From: Sphingobacteriaceae bacterium
Lineage (GTDB): Bacteria > Bacteroidota > Bacteroidia > Sphingobacteriales > Sphingobacteriaceae
Direction of reading: 5' to 3'
NCBI GenBank assembly: GCA_029266635.1
Contig: JAQSWM010000006.1
Location: forward strand, 1-64,000
Length of the DNA stretch: 64,000 bases
The first letter of the stretch is position 1, and each line of letters begins with the position of its first letter. The notes beneath the pieces are model-generated. The model was given only the letters and a program-made list of their open reading frames with translations. It was not told the DNA's origin and did no database searches. This document shows, piece by piece, positions 1 to 9,350 of this stretch. The position numbers and the translations under genes are program-made.

Positions 1-83
1 TTATTTTTTTCAAGCTCCTTCTCTCCTCCCCCTCACCTTTCAACTCCCGGGCAAATCGCTCGCCCTTCCTCCCAAACGGGACG

Positions 84-114
84 CAAAAGTAAGAAGAAAT
101 GGGACAACTGGCAA
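84..114 (-). promoter_or_regulatory. Predicted Bacteroidota-type promoter reading out of the left edge
   Basis: On the minus strand the sequence TACTTTTG (84-91) matches the -7 consensus TAnnTTTG, and TTG (112-114) lies 20 nt upstream as the -33 element. Transcription would run leftwards out of the window, through a G-rich purine stretch at 10-80. The target gene is not visible. The rest of 1-257 holds no convincing gene. Confidence 0.5.
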
Positions 115-222
115 GAAGTTTTTAAATCTTTTTACAATCACCATTCTCGCCCATCATGTTAAAGAATGTTAAATGATTGACACCTATATATAATAAGGTA
201 TACTTTCGACATCTATATTTAA

Positions 223-253
223 TTGTCTGATAAACCCAATTACCTTATCTTTG
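223..253 (+). promoter_or_regulatory. Predicted promoter of bamD, possibly leaderless
   Basis: TTG (223-225), a 20-nt spacer and TATCTTTG (246-253) match the Bacteroidota primary sigma factor promoter. Only four bases separate the -7 element from the bamD ATG, so the transcript would start at or next to the start codon. No Shine-Dalgarno sequence could fit. Confidence 0.6.
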
Positions 254-257
254 CAGA

Positions 258-1157
258 ATGTTTAAAAATAAGCGTGTAAATACGTGGTGCTTATCCATTA
301 TTTTAATCTTCGCGGTTGCAGGTTGCAAAAGCAGGTTTGAAAAGCTATTAGCAAGCAATGACACGGCTAAAAAATACCAGGAAGCCTTACGCCTATACAA
401 TAAAAAAGATTACACAAAAGCCTTAACCCTATTTGATGACCTGATGCAACGCTATCGGGGCAGAGCTGAAGCGGAGGATTTATCTTATTATAGTGCTTAC
501 ACAAATTACTATTTAAAAGATTATACAACGGCTCGCTATCAATTCAAGATTTTCGCCGATACCTATCCCACGAGTGCAAAAGCCGAAGAATGCCGATACA
601 TGGCAGCTTACTGCTACTCTTTGGATTCTCCCAATTATTCCCTTGACCAGGAGAATACTGTAAAAGCAATTGAGGCATTGCAGCTGTTTATAAACTTGTA
701 TCCTCAAAGCGAGCGTGTAGCTGAAGCAAGCAAACTCATCGACAACTTAAGAGATAAGCTTGAGACTAAATCTTATGCTAATGCGAAACTATATTTGACA
801 ATAGGCGCATCAGATCCTCAAAACTATCGTTCAGCAGTAATTGCTTTCAGAAATTCGCTAAGAGATTATCCTGACTCTAAGTATGCCGAGGAAATGGAAT
901 TCCTGACGATTAAGGCTCAATACTTATACGCGAGGAACAGTATAGAAACCCGTCAGGAAGAAAGGTTCACAGAAGCAATTAGCATGTATAATGCTTTTGC
1001 TGAAAAATATCCAAGCAGCCAGTACTTAAAAGACGCTGAGGATATCAAAAAAGACGCTGAACGCGGAATTGAGGCGGTTAAAAAATTTTTAGCTATTCAG
1101 CAGGCAGAATTAAAGCTTCGCGAAAGCAAACAAGACACAGTTAAAAACAACAATTGA
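258..1157 (+). CDS. bamD: Outer membrane protein assembly factor BamD (lipoprotein)
   Basis: BamD is the essential lipoprotein of the BAM complex, which inserts beta-barrel proteins into the outer membrane. The 299-residue protein begins with a signal sequence ending in a lipobox (AVAGC, lipidated Cys at residue 23). TPR-like helical repeats follow from about residue 38 onward (for example YQEALRLYNKKDYTKALTLF), as in the YfiO/BamD family. It is first in a tightly packed run with rpoZ (one base apart), coaBC and a PorD-like gene. The start is fixed by the signal peptide and by the promoter directly upstream. Family assignment is strong; its partner BamA is not in this window. Confidence 0.9.
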   Translation: MFKNKRVNTWCLSIILIFAVAGCKSRFEKLLASNDTAKKYQEALRLYNKKDYTKALTLFDDLMQRYRGRAEAEDLSYYSAYTNYYLKDYTTARYQFKIFADTYPTSAKAEECRYMAAYCYSLDSPNYSLDQENTVKAIEALQLFINLYPQSERVAEASKLIDNLRDKLETKSYANAKLYLTIGASDPQNYRSAVIAFRNSLRDYPDSKYAEEMEFLTIKAQYLYARNSIETRQEERFTEAISMYNAFAEKYPSSQYLKDAEDIKKDAERGIEAVKKFLAIQQAELKLRESKQDTVKNNN

Positions 1158-1158
1158 T

Positions 1159-1485
1159 ATGAATAATCCTAAAAATACTACCCCGACATCTACAATAACC
1201 CGTGATGTACGCCAACTGGATGTAGAAACTGATAATATCTATGAATCATTGGTAATCATTTCAAAACGTGCTAACCAGATTGCAAACAACTTGAAAGAAG
1301 AATTGCACGGCAAGCTGTCTGAATTTGCATCAGCAAATGACAATCTTGAAGAAGTATTTGAAAACCGCGAACAGATCGAGATATCTAAGCATTACGAACG
1401 GATGCCGAAACCTACTCTGGTAGCTGTTGACGAATTTTTAAGCGGTAAAGTGTATTACCGAAATCCGTCTAAAGAACAGAATTAG
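1159..1485 (+). CDS. rpoZ: DNA-directed RNA polymerase omega subunit (Bacteroidota type)
   Basis: The small omega subunit helps fold and assemble the beta-prime subunit of RNA polymerase. The 108-residue product has the RPB6/omega-like segment around residues 25-50 (NIYESLVIISKRANQIANN), with the R-A-N-Q-I-A motif typical of omega. A long divergent C-terminus is usual in Bacteroidota. It starts one base after the bamD stop, so the two are co-transcribed. The position between bamD and coaBC is a common arrangement in this phylum and supports the call, since sequence similarity to E. coli omega is low. Confidence 0.82.
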   Translation: MNNPKNTTPTSTITRDVRQLDVETDNIYESLVIISKRANQIANNLKEELHGKLSEFASANDNLEEVFENREQIEISKHYERMPKPTLVAVDEFLSGKVYYRNPSKEQN

Positions 1486-1506
1486 TGTAAGTTTGAGCAT
1501 ATTATT

Positions 1507-2712
1507 ATGCTTAACGGTAAAAACATCTTACTTGGCGTTTGTGGCAGTATAGCCAGTTACAAATCTGCTTCACTGATTCGTATATTGGTAAAAGCTGGCG
1601 CAAACGTCAAAGTAGTTATGACCCGGGATGCGTCCCACTTTATAACTCCTCTCACCCTCTCTACCCTTTCTAAAAACCCAATTCTTATTGAGTATTTCAA
1701 AGCTGAAACCGGCGAATGGAATAACCATGTGGATTTAGCATTGTGGGCGGATATCCTTCTAATAGCACCGGCGAGCGCCAATACAATCGCTAAGTTCGCC
1801 CACGGCTTATGCGATAATCTCCTCACCGCCGCCTACCTTTCTGCCAAATGCCCGGTGTACTTTGCTCCTGCCATGGATCTGGACATGTGGAAACATCCGG
1901 CAACGCAAAACAACATTCAAAAACTGAAGGAGTATGGCAACATCCTAATCAGCCCAGGTTACGGCGAATTGGCAAGCGGGCTCATCGGCGAAGGGAGAAT
2001 GGCCGAGCCTCAGGAAATAGCAGATTTTCTTGATCTGGAACTTAAAAAAAAACTCCCTTTAACAGGTAAGAAGGCGCTAGTAACCGCCGGTCCGACATAC
2101 GAAGCAATAGATCCTGTGCGTTTTATCGGGAACCATTCATCGGGAAAAATGGGATATGCGGTGGCTAATGAGCTATCAAAGCTAGGTGCAGCTGTCACGG
2201 TTGTAAGCGGGCCGACTGCTCTGAAAACTCTAAATAAGTCGATAACAAAGGTAGAGATTGTCTCCGCTGAGGAGATGTTTCAAGCAGTTTCAACGCATTT
2301 TGCCGGTAGTGATATTATAGTGATGAGTGCCGCGGTGGCAGACTACAAACCCAAGAAAGTTGCTGACCAGAAAATTAAGAAAGCTGATTCGGAGTTTAGT
2401 ATAGATCTGATGAAGACTACTGACATACTTGCTACTCTGGGAGTGGAGAAAAGGACAACGCAAGTGCTGGTTGGCTTTGCGCTTGAAACTGAGAACGAAG
2501 AAGAAAACGCTATTAAAAAAATCCAGAAAAAGAATCTGGATTTCATCGTTCTAAACTCATTACAAGACGAGGGTGCTGGTTTTAAGAGCGATCTAAATAA
2601 AATCACAATCATCGATAAAGAAATGCGAAAAGAGGTTTTTGCTTTAAAGCTGAAAGAAGAAGTGGCTGCAGACATTTGCAAAAGAATAATAAGCCTGGTG
2701 AATCATGATTAA
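1507..2712 (+). CDS. coaBC: Bifunctional phosphopantothenoylcysteine decarboxylase / phosphopantothenate-cysteine ligase
   Basis: CoaBC makes 4'-phosphopantetheine from phosphopantothenate and cysteine, two steps of coenzyme A synthesis. The N-terminal flavoprotein half (about 1-180) has GSIASYKS, an active-site His near 74 (NNHVD) and PAMDLDMW (121-128). The C-terminal ligase half begins near 185 (ALVTAGPTYEAIDPVR, then NHSSGKMGYA). Two decarboxylase residues differ from E. coli: Asp stands where PxMNxxMW has Asn, and Ser157 (ELASGLIGEGRM) stands where the catalytic Cys lies. This may be a lineage trait. The length (401) is normal. It overlaps the next gene by 8 bp. Confidence 0.93.
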   Translation: MLNGKNILLGVCGSIASYKSASLIRILVKAGANVKVVMTRDASHFITPLTLSTLSKNPILIEYFKAETGEWNNHVDLALWADILLIAPASANTIAKFAHGLCDNLLTAAYLSAKCPVYFAPAMDLDMWKHPATQNNIQKLKEYGNILISPGYGELASGLIGEGRMAEPQEIADFLDLELKKKLPLTGKKALVTAGPTYEAIDPVRFIGNHSSGKMGYAVANELSKLGAAVTVVSGPTALKTLNKSITKVEIVSAEEMFQAVSTHFAGSDIIVMSAAVADYKPKKVADQKIKKADSEFSIDLMKTTDILATLGVEKRTTQVLVGFALETENEEENAIKKIQKKNLDFIVLNSLQDEGAGFKSDLNKITIIDKEMRKEVFALKLKEEVAADICKRIISLVNHD

Positions 2713-3607
2713 AAAACTTGTCCTTCTTGGCTTTTTCATTGCCGCTGCTGTATTTTCTAAAGCACAAGACCTGAATGCACGAGTACAGGTGTTAGCACCA
2801 CAACTTCAGAATAACAATAAACGTGCTTTGGATGCGCTTGAAACCACAATCCGGGACTTCCTGAACGGGAGAAAATGGAGCACCAATAATTTCCAATCGC
2901 AGGAAAGAATTGACTGCAACTTTGTACTGAACATCACCGACTGGGATGGTTCAGCCAATTTCAAATGTGAAGCACAGATACAATCCAGCCGCCCGATCTA
3001 CGGCACAACCTACAACAGCACTTTACTCAATTTAAGCGATAAAGATTTCAACTTTAACTACACGGAAGGGCAACCGCTTGATTACTCAGACCAAAATTTC
3101 ATCAATAACCTAAGCTCCTTGCTTGCTTATTATGCATATATCGTGGTAGGCATGGATTACGACAGTTTTTCAAAATTCGGCGGTACTCCGTATTTTACGA
3201 AAGCTCAGGCTGTAGTAAACAATGCTCAGAATTCAACCTTTGCGGGATGGAAAGCTTTTGAAAATCTTCGTAACCGTTACTGGCTAGTAGAAAATCTAAC
3301 GAATAAAGATTACAATCCAATACGCGAAACTATATACGAATACCATCGAAATGGCCTGGACATAATGGCTGATAACCGTAACAAGGGCAGGAAAGAAATA
3401 CTTGCGATGCTTCCCCAGCTACAGAAGGTGGATAAACAAAAGCAGGGGTCGATGCTCAGCCAGGTTTTTTTTACCGCAAAAGCTGATGAGTTGGTTAATA
3501 TAATTGGCTCTGCCGATCCGCAGGAAAGAGTGAAAGCTTATAATCTTCTAACCTCGCTCGATCCGCCAAACATCGCCAAATATGAGCTGCTGAAAAAAGC
3601 AAAATAG
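2705..3607 (+). CDS. porD: DUF4835 family protein (PorD-like, type IX secretion associated)
   Basis: A 300-residue secreted protein with a cleavable signal peptide (MIKKLVLLGFFIAAAVFSKA, then QDLNARV). It matches my memory of the DUF4835 family, which annotators link to type IX secretion as PorD. Conserved-looking parts are the early strand region (DCNFVLNITDWDG, FKCEAQIQSSRPIYGTTYNS) and the middle segment (LSSLLAYYAYIVVGMDYDSFS). The exact biochemical role is not known to me. Its start overlaps coaBC by 8 bp, so translation is probably coupled. The coaBC-DUF4835-recN order is recurrent in Bacteroidota. Confidence 0.75.
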   Translation: MIKKLVLLGFFIAAAVFSKAQDLNARVQVLAPQLQNNNKRALDALETTIRDFLNGRKWSTNNFQSQERIDCNFVLNITDWDGSANFKCEAQIQSSRPIYGTTYNSTLLNLSDKDFNFNYTEGQPLDYSDQNFINNLSSLLAYYAYIVVGMDYDSFSKFGGTPYFTKAQAVVNNAQNSTFAGWKAFENLRNRYWLVENLTNKDYNPIRETIYEYHRNGLDIMADNRNKGRKEILAMLPQLQKVDKQKQGSMLSQVFFTAKADELVNIIGSADPQERVKAYNLLTSLDPPNIAKYELLKKAK

Positions 3608-3618
3608 TTTCATTTTGC

Positions 3619-3650
3619 TTGTCGCACAAAATCCGAAAGCAGTATTTTAG
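3619..3650 (+). promoter_or_regulatory. Possible promoter of recN
   Basis: TTG (3619-3621), 21 nt and TATTTTAG (3643-3650) form a near-consensus Bacteroidota promoter with one mismatch in the -7 element. Five bases separate it from the recN ATG, again giving a nearly leaderless transcript. Confidence 0.35.
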
Positions 3651-3655
3651 CGCAA

Positions 3656-5317
3656 ATGCTCAACCGCCTGTCCATCCGCAACTACACCTTAATTGATAAT
3701 CTGGATATTTCATTTTCTAAAGAATTGAATATTCTGACCGGCGAAACCGGAGCGGGCAAGTCAATCATTCTCGGAGCCTTGTCGCTAATCCTCGGACAAC
3801 GAACAGAAAGCCGGCATTTTTTCAATCAGCAGAAGAAATGCATTATCGAAGGTTTTTTTAAAATTGCCAACTATCAGCTTGGTGACTTTTTTTCTGAGAA
3901 TGATTTAGATTATGAGGATGAAACCGTTTTACGCAGGGAAATATCAGCCGATGGAAAATCAAGGGCTTTCATTAACGACACGCCTGTAAACCTTTCAACG
4001 CTCAAGCAACTGGGCGAGCAACTGATCGACATCCATTCTCAGCACGCTACATTGGAAATTAATGAAGAAAGTTTCCAGTTGCTGGTGGTAGACACACTAG
4101 CCGGTCATCAGCCGCTGCTCATTAAATACCAGGAAACATACCGGAAGTTTAGGCAGCTCAAGGCGAAGCTCAATGCCCTCATCGCCGAAAGCGAACAAGC
4201 AAAACAAGACGCCGACTATTATCAATTTCAATTTGATGAACTTGAAAAAGCTAACTTGTTTGTGGGCGAGCAAGAGCAGTTGGAAGTTGAACTGGATGTT
4301 TTGGTACATGCCGAAGAGATAAAGCGCAATCTTGTAAACGCCACGTTTTTATTGAACGACAACGAGCAGGCGGTGATAGCCAGATTGAAAGAATGCCTGA
4401 ATTATCTTCAGCAAACAGAAAAATACAACCCTGAACTAAGCCCGTTGGCTGAACGATTGCAAATCGCATTTATCGAGGTAAAGGATATAAGTTCCGAAAT
4501 TGAGCGCATAGAACAGCAAACCCAAACAAACGAGGAACGATCGGCCGAAATAAATGACAGGCTCAATTTGTTGTTTGGCCTGCAAAAGAAACACAGAACC
4601 ACAAACATCCAGGAGCTGGTAGATTTACACAGAAGCATTCACGAAAAACTAAACTCGATGCTACTGGTGGATGAAGAAATTGATACCGTGAAGGCTGAAG
4701 TGGACAGGTTATATTCAGAGCTGACTGTGCTTTCTGATACCATTTCTGCCAGCCGGAATGAAGTTATTCCGCAGGTTGAAGAAAAAGTCAGGGCGACTCT
4801 GACCGAAGTCGGGATGCCAAATGCCGCTCTGAAAATTGAAAACGAGCTTTTGTCCGAAGGAGATTTTACGCCTATGGGCCGCAATAAGATCCGCTTCCTG
4901 TTTTCTGCAAACAAAGGCCAGCAGCCGGCACCTATGAATAAGGTTGCTTCGGGAGGAGAGCTCTCCCGCCTCATGTTGAGCATCAAGTCGCTCATATCGC
5001 GGCACACCGCCCTTCCAACCATTATCTTCGATGAGATTGATACAGGTATTTCCGGCGAAGTGGCTTTAAAAGTGGGCTCAATCATGGAGAAACTCGCCGA
5101 AAGCATGCAAGTCATCGCCATCACACACCTGCCTCAAATCGCCAGCAAAGGTCAGGCACATTATAGAGTGTATAAGCAAGAAGAGTCCGATCGCACATTA
5201 ACAAATATCGAGTTACTCAACAAAAATGACCGAATTACAGAGGTAGCGAAAATGTTGAGTGGCGAAAATCCGGGCGAATTCGCTATCCAGCACGCACAGC
5301 AACTACTAAATTATTGA
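3656..5317 (+). CDS. recN: DNA repair protein RecN
   Basis: RecN is an SMC-like ATPase acting early in double-strand break repair by recombination. The 553-residue product has Walker A GETGAGKS at 29-36, a central coiled coil from about 150 to 370, the ABC signature region ASGGELSRLMLSIK near 433-446 and Walker B (PTIIFDEIDTGISG) near 457, followed by VIAITHLPQIA. Length and domain order are standard. It is separated from the upstream porD-like gene by 48 bp and may have its own promoter. No terminator is obvious before fabI. Confidence 0.95.
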   Translation: MLNRLSIRNYTLIDNLDISFSKELNILTGETGAGKSIILGALSLILGQRTESRHFFNQQKKCIIEGFFKIANYQLGDFFSENDLDYEDETVLRREISADGKSRAFINDTPVNLSTLKQLGEQLIDIHSQHATLEINEESFQLLVVDTLAGHQPLLIKYQETYRKFRQLKAKLNALIAESEQAKQDADYYQFQFDELEKANLFVGEQEQLEVELDVLVHAEEIKRNLVNATFLLNDNEQAVIARLKECLNYLQQTEKYNPELSPLAERLQIAFIEVKDISSEIERIEQQTQTNEERSAEINDRLNLLFGLQKKHRTTNIQELVDLHRSIHEKLNSMLLVDEEIDTVKAEVDRLYSELTVLSDTISASRNEVIPQVEEKVRATLTEVGMPNAALKIENELLSEGDFTPMGRNKIRFLFSANKGQQPAPMNKVASGGELSRLMLSIKSLISRHTALPTIIFDEIDTGISGEVALKVGSIMEKLAESMQVIAITHLPQIASKGQAHYRVYKQEESDRTLTNIELLNKNDRITEVAKMLSGENPGEFAIQHAQQLLNY

Positions 5318-5389
5318 CCTGCGCCACGATTCACCATTATTTTGTTTTTATAACTTTACGCCATATTGCATTAACAAACCCCAACTCAT

Positions 5390-6199
5390 ATGTATAACCT
5401 ATTGAAAGGTAAAAAAGGCATTATTTTCGGAGCTCTTGATGAGAAATCTATCGCCTGGAAAACTGCGAAGCGCTGTGTAGAAGAAGGCGCTGAAATTGTG
5501 CTGACTAATGCTCCTATCGCTTTGCGCATGGGCGAAATAAATAAGCTTGCTGAAGAATGCAAAGCTCCTATCATTCCTGCTGATGTAACCAGCACAGACG
5601 ACTTGAATAACCTTTTCACCAAGACAAAAGAGCATTTTGGTGGTGGTGTTGACTTCATTTTACATTCTATCGGGATGAGCATCAATGTGCGCAAAGGCAT
5701 CAGATATCCTGAAAACAACTATGAGTTTACTCACAAAGGACTTGATATCTCGGCTATTAGCCTGCACCGCGTTTTGCAATTAGCCATGAAGCATGACATC
5801 ATCAATGAGTGGGGTTCAGTTGTTGCATTGAGTTATATCGCAGCACAACGGGTGTTTCCTGATTATAATGATATGGCCGATGGAAAAGCTATGCTGGAGA
5901 GCATCGCTAGAAATTTTGGCTACTACTATGGAGTAGAAAAAAAGGTTCGGGTCAATACAATTAGCCAGTCGCCAACGCGTACAACAGCAGGTTCGGGCGT
6001 GAAGGGTTTTGACGGATTTGTGAGCTATGCCGAAAAGATGTCGCCACTAGGTAACGCGTCAGCCGACCAATGCGCCGATTATACAGTTACACTATTTTCA
6101 GATCTTACCAGGATGGTGACGATGCAGAACTTATTCCATGATGGAGGGTTTTCGTTTACCGGAGTCTCCCAGGCGGTGATCGACCAAATGGAAAAATAA
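5390..6199 (+). CDS. fabI: Enoyl-[acyl-carrier-protein] reductase (NADH), FabI type
   Basis: FabI carries out the last reduction of each fatty acid elongation cycle and is the target of triclosan-type inhibitors. The 269-residue short-chain dehydrogenase fold starts with KGKKGIIFGALDEKSIAW, the FabI version of the nucleotide loop. It carries the catalytic Tyr-x6-Lys within PDYNDMADGKAML, and the first Tyr in ALSYIAAQR. The gene has its own 72-bp upstream gap and is closed by a strong terminator at 6206-6235, so it is probably monocistronic. Confidence 0.94.
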   Translation: MYNLLKGKKGIIFGALDEKSIAWKTAKRCVEEGAEIVLTNAPIALRMGEINKLAEECKAPIIPADVTSTDDLNNLFTKTKEHFGGGVDFILHSIGMSINVRKGIRYPENNYEFTHKGLDISAISLHRVLQLAMKHDIINEWGSVVALSYIAAQRVFPDYNDMADGKAMLESIARNFGYYYGVEKKVRVNTISQSPTRTTAGSGVKGFDGFVSYAEKMSPLGNASADQCADYTVTLFSDLTRMVTMQNLFHDGGFSFTGVSQAVIDQMEK

Positions 6200-6205
6200 A
6201 CCACT

Positions 6206-6235
6206 AGCCGGTTCCAAAAGAACCGGCTTTTTTAT
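6206..6235 (+). terminator. Rho-independent terminator after fabI
   Basis: A perfect 9-bp stem AGCCGGTTC/GAACCGGCT (6206-6214 and 6220-6228) with loop CAAAA is followed by a T-rich tract. It lies seven bases after the fabI stop codon. Confidence 0.9.
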
Positions 6236-6289
6236 TTCTTACATCGCCTCGATTTCCATTTCACGCCGGAACCCGGTGCGACGACTATG

Positions 6290-6676
6290 CTATTTCGATT
6301 CTAGCAAAACCACTTTAATAGTAACATTGCCCGGGGGACTTATAACTGTTTTCCCGTCTGAGCTCTGGATTTCAATAACTATTTGCCCGGGCTTATGAGA
6401 GAAGCTGTATGAAACTCCGTCATACACTTCAGGAATTTGTTCATAAACATGGTTGCCGAACGAGGCGTAGACCAGCACGGCGCCATAATCATTGAAATAA
6501 CTGTCAATCTCCGGCACATCTATAGCTGCTAAATAATTCCGTCCGCCGGCACTGCTAATCCAGTTGCCCGCACCAAGAGTGACTAAGATGGTTCGGTTAG
6601 GGACGATGTATTCGTTTTTTTCGCATGATGAAAGCGTAAGCAGTATCGGCAAAATAAGAAGGATGAACTTTTTCAT
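6290..6676 (-). CDS. Small putative lipoprotein, unknown function
   Basis: I do not recognise this 128-residue protein. The chosen start is the ATG at 6674-6676, because it opens a clean lipoprotein signal (MKKFILLILPILLTLSSC, Cys at 18). A longer reading from 6715 would put 13 unrelated residues before it and would run into the clpC terminator hairpin. The mature part looks beta-rich (GAGNWISSAGG, YLAAIDVPEIDSYF, SYSFSHKPGQIVIEIQSSDG), like a small surface or periplasmic lipoprotein. It lies downstream of clpC on the same strand but is separated from it by that terminator. Confidence 0.7.
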   Translation of the reverse strand: MKKFILLILPILLTLSSCEKNEYIVPNRTILVTLGAGNWISSAGGRNYLAAIDVPEIDSYFNDYGAVLVYASFGNHVYEQIPEVYDGVSYSFSHKPGQIVIEIQSSDGKTVISPPGNVTIKVVLLESK

Positions 6677-6701
6677 ATCTGAACTTTTCAATATTGACGA
6701 A

Positions 6702-6732
6702 AATAAAAAGGCCACGGTTGCAACCGCGGCCT
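6702..6732 (-). terminator. Rho-independent terminator after clpC
   Basis: Read on the minus strand, a 12-bp near-perfect inverted repeat (AGGCCGCGGTTG/CAACCGTGGCCT, 6709-6732) is followed by a T-rich run. It lies 23 bp past the clpC stop codon and just before the 6290-6676 gene. Confidence 0.85.
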
Positions 6733-6754
6733 AATAATTCTATGTGTGAGAAAA

Positions 6755-9286
6755 TTACTCCTCCTTTTTCTCTTCTTTCTTCTTCTTGCCTTTTTCCTTA
6801 CCTGAAACCTTGATTTCGTCAGCTTCCTTATCGTAATCAACGAGCATTACATCGCCTTCCACAAGTTCGCCTTTCAGGATTTCTTCGGCAATAGGATCTT
6901 CCAGATACTTCTGAATTGCCCGCTTCAATGGCCTTGCACCAAAGTTAGCGTCATACCCTTTGTCGGCAATAAACTCCTTAGCTGCATCGGTAAGAGAAAT
7001 GTCGTACCCTAAGCTGTGTACGCGTTCAAACAAGGCTTTCAGTTCAATATCAATGATGCTGAAGATTTCTTCTTTTCCAAGAGAGTTGAAGACAATTACA
7101 TCATCAATACGGTTCAAAAACTCCGGAGCAAACGCACGTTTCAAAGCATTTTCGATGACGCCTCTTGAATGTGTTTCAGATTGCAAAGCCTTTGCATTAG
7201 TGGTGAAGCCCACGCCCTGACCGAAGTCTTTCAACTGCCTTGCCCCAATATTTGATGTCATGATCACAATAGTGTTCCTGAAATCGACCTTGCGCCCAAG
7301 GCTGTCGGTGAGCTGACCTTCATCAAGCACTTGCAACAAAATGTTGAATACATCCGGGTGAGCTTTCTCAATCTCATCAAGCAGCACAACTGAATATGGC
7401 TTCCTGCGAACTTTCTCTGTTAGCTGCCCACCTTCTTCGTAGCCCACGTATCCGGGAGGCGCACCTACCAGACGCGAAACCGCAAATTTCTCCATGTACT
7501 CGCTCATGTCGATTTGAATCAGCGAATCCTCGCTATCAAACATAAAACGGGCAAGTTCTTTTGCCAACTCTGTTTTACCTACACCGGTTGGGCCAAGGAA
7601 GATGAACGAGCCGATCGGCTTTTTAGGATCCTTCAAGCCGGCACGTGTACGCTGGATTGCACGGGTAAGCTTTTTAATTGCATCGGCTTGCCCGATGATT
7701 TTGTTGCCGATGGTATCGCCCATAGCCAACAACTTCATGCTGTCGGTTTGACCAACCCGTTGTACCGGAATGCCAGTCATCATAGATACCACCTCCGCAA
7801 CATTATCCTCAGTTACAGTATAGCGCTTAGTTTTAGTTTCCGCTTCCCACTCGCCTTTTGCTTTTTCAAGCTCTTCAAGCAAGTTCTTTTCTGTATCACG
7901 AAGTTTTGCAGCTTCTTCATATTTCTGACTGCGAACTACACGGTTTTTCTCAACCTTAATCTCTTCGATCTTAGCCTCGATATCTATGATGTTCTGCGGA
8001 ACGTGGATATTAGTGAGATGGACCCGTGAACCCGACTCATCCAGAGCATCGATAGCTTTATCCGGTAAAAAACGATCCGTGATATATCGTGATGTCAAAG
8101 TTACGCAGGCATTGATAGCCTCATCTGTAAACGTAACACCATGATGCTCTTCGTACTTTTCTTTAATGCGGTTCAGAATTTCAACAGTTTCATCTGGAGT
8201 GGCAGGTTCTACCATTACCTTTTGGAAACGACGATCTAACGCTCCGTCTTTTTCTATAAACTGACGATATTCATCTAACGTTGTTGCTCCAATGCACTGG
8301 ATCTCGCCTCTGGCCAAAGCCGGCTTAAACATGTTCGATGCATCCAATGACCCCGATGCGCCGCCTGCTCCAACAATAGTGTGAATCTCGTCGATGAACA
8401 AAATCACATCGGGAGACTTCTCCAACTCATTCATCACCGCCTTCATCCGCTCCTCAAACTGTCCGCGGTATTTTGTACCTGCAACCAGCGAGGCGAGATC
8501 AAGAGTAACTACTCGTTTGTTAAATAAAACTCGGGAAACCTTACGTTGAACGATACGGAGCGCAAGACCTTCCGCGATAGCAGATTTACCCACGCCCGGC
8601 TCACCGATCAAAATCGGGTTGTTCTTTTTACGACGGGATAAAATTTGCGATACACGCTCAATTTCTTTTTCCCGTCCTACTATCGGGTCTAACCTTCCCT
8701 CTTCGGCAGCCTTTGTTAAATCGCGGCCGAAATTATCGAGTACAGGGGTTTTTGATTTGATGTCTGAAACTTTTTTGGGCTGGCTGAATGATTCCTCTTC
8801 GCGGAAATCATCATCCCCGGCTGCAGAGCCTGGTGCTTCATCTCTGAAGCCTTCTTTGTTTTGTTCCACTTCAGCTTTGAATATGTCGTAGTTAACGTTA
8901 AACTGCAATAATATCTGTGAGGCTATGTTGTCATCATCGCGAAGAATGGATAACAACAAATGCTCGGTACCAATCACTTCGCTCTTAAATATTTTTGCTT
9001 CCAGATAAGTGATTTTCAACACCTTTTCTGCCTGTTTTGTTAACGGGATATTACCCAAATTAACTGTAATGCTTGAAGTGCCCTTCACGGCATCTTCAAC
9101 AGACCGGCGCAGGCGGGCGGTGTCAACGCCAAGCCCCTTTAATATTTTGATGGCCATACCATCGCCTTCGCGGATAAGGCCAAGCAGCAAATGTTCGGTT
9201 CCAATATAGTCATGCCCTAATCTTAAAGCCTCCTCCCTGCTGTATGAAATCACGTCTTTTACACGTGGTGAAAATTTAGCTTCCAT
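6755..9286 (-). CDS. clpC: ATP-dependent Clp protease ATP-binding subunit ClpC
   Basis: ClpC is a AAA+ unfoldase that feeds proteins to ClpP. The 843-residue protein has two Clp N repeats (about 5-75 and 80-145), a first AAA module with Walker [10 protein letters not shown] at 228-236, a UVR-like segment near 440-475 ([19 protein letters not shown]) and a second AAA module ([14 protein letters not shown]). The tripeptide VGF after GQG probably serves as the ClpP-binding loop. The tail is rich in Lys and Glu. The upstream region contains an unusual inverted repeat at 9312-9350. It is not a CIRCE element. Confidence 0.95.
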   Translation of the reverse strand: MEAKFSPRVKDVISYSREEALRLGHDYIGTEHLLLGLIREGDGMAIKILKGLGVDTARLRRSVEDAVKGTSSITVNLGNIPLTKQAEKVLKITYLEAKIFKSEVIGTEHLLLSILRDDDNIASQILLQFNVNYDIFKAEVEQNKEGFRDEAPGSAAGDDDFREEESFSQPKKVSDIKSKTPVLDNFGRDLTKAAEEGRLDPIVGREKEIERVSQILSRRKKNNPILIGEPGVGKSAIAEGLALRIVQRKVSRVLFNKRVVTLDLASLVAGTKYRGQFEERMKAVMNELEKSPDVILFIDEIHTIVGAGGASGSLDASNMFKPALARGEIQCIGATTLDEYRQFIEKDGALDRRFQKVMVEPATPDETVEILNRIKEKYEEHHGVTFTDEAINACVTLTSRYITDRFLPDKAIDALDESGSRVHLTNIHVPQNIIDIEAKIEEIKVEKNRVVRSQKYEEAAKLRDTEKNLLEELEKAKGEWEAETKTKRYTVTEDNVAEVVSMMTGIPVQRVGQTDSMKLLAMGDTIGNKIIGQADAIKKLTRAIQRTRAGLKDPKKPIGSFIFLGPTGVGKTELAKELARFMFDSEDSLIQIDMSEYMEKFAVSRLVGAPPGYVGYEEGGQLTEKVRRKPYSVVLLDEIEKAHPDVFNILLQVLDEGQLTDSLGRKVDFRNTIVIMTSNIGARQLKDFGQGVGFTTNAKALQSETHSRGVIENALKRAFAPEFLNRIDDVIVFNSLGKEEIFSIIDIELKALFERVHSLGYDISLTDAAKEFIADKGYDANFGARPLKRAIQKYLEDPIAEEILKGELVEGDVMLVDYDKEADEIKVSGKEKGKKKKEEKKEE

Positions 9287-9311
9287 TTATAAACCTTTCT
9301 ATCGTCTTGAA

Positions 9312-9350
9312 CGCCCTAAACTATTAATTTGTTTCATCAAATCAAGGGCG
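9312..9350. promoter_or_regulatory. Inverted repeat upstream of clpC
   Basis: CGCCCT (9312-9317) pairs with AGGGCG (9345-9350), and an inner TTAATTTG/CAAATCAA pair (9325-9332 and 9337-9344) continues the hairpin. It sits 26-64 bp upstream of the clpC ATG. It could be an operator or a leader hairpin. It does not match CIRCE. Function is inference. Confidence 0.4.

Noticed and set aside
1848-2033. Short plus-strand frame inside coaBC
   Set aside because: It is a frame-shifted shadow of coaBC with no independent support.
4639-5124. 161-codon minus-strand open frame inside recN
   Set aside because: It is a shadow of the recN frame, with Ser-rich and low-similarity translation and no start context.
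7514-8029. 171-codon plus-strand open frame inside clpC
   Set aside because: It is antisense to a fully conserved gene and its translation has no recognisable features.
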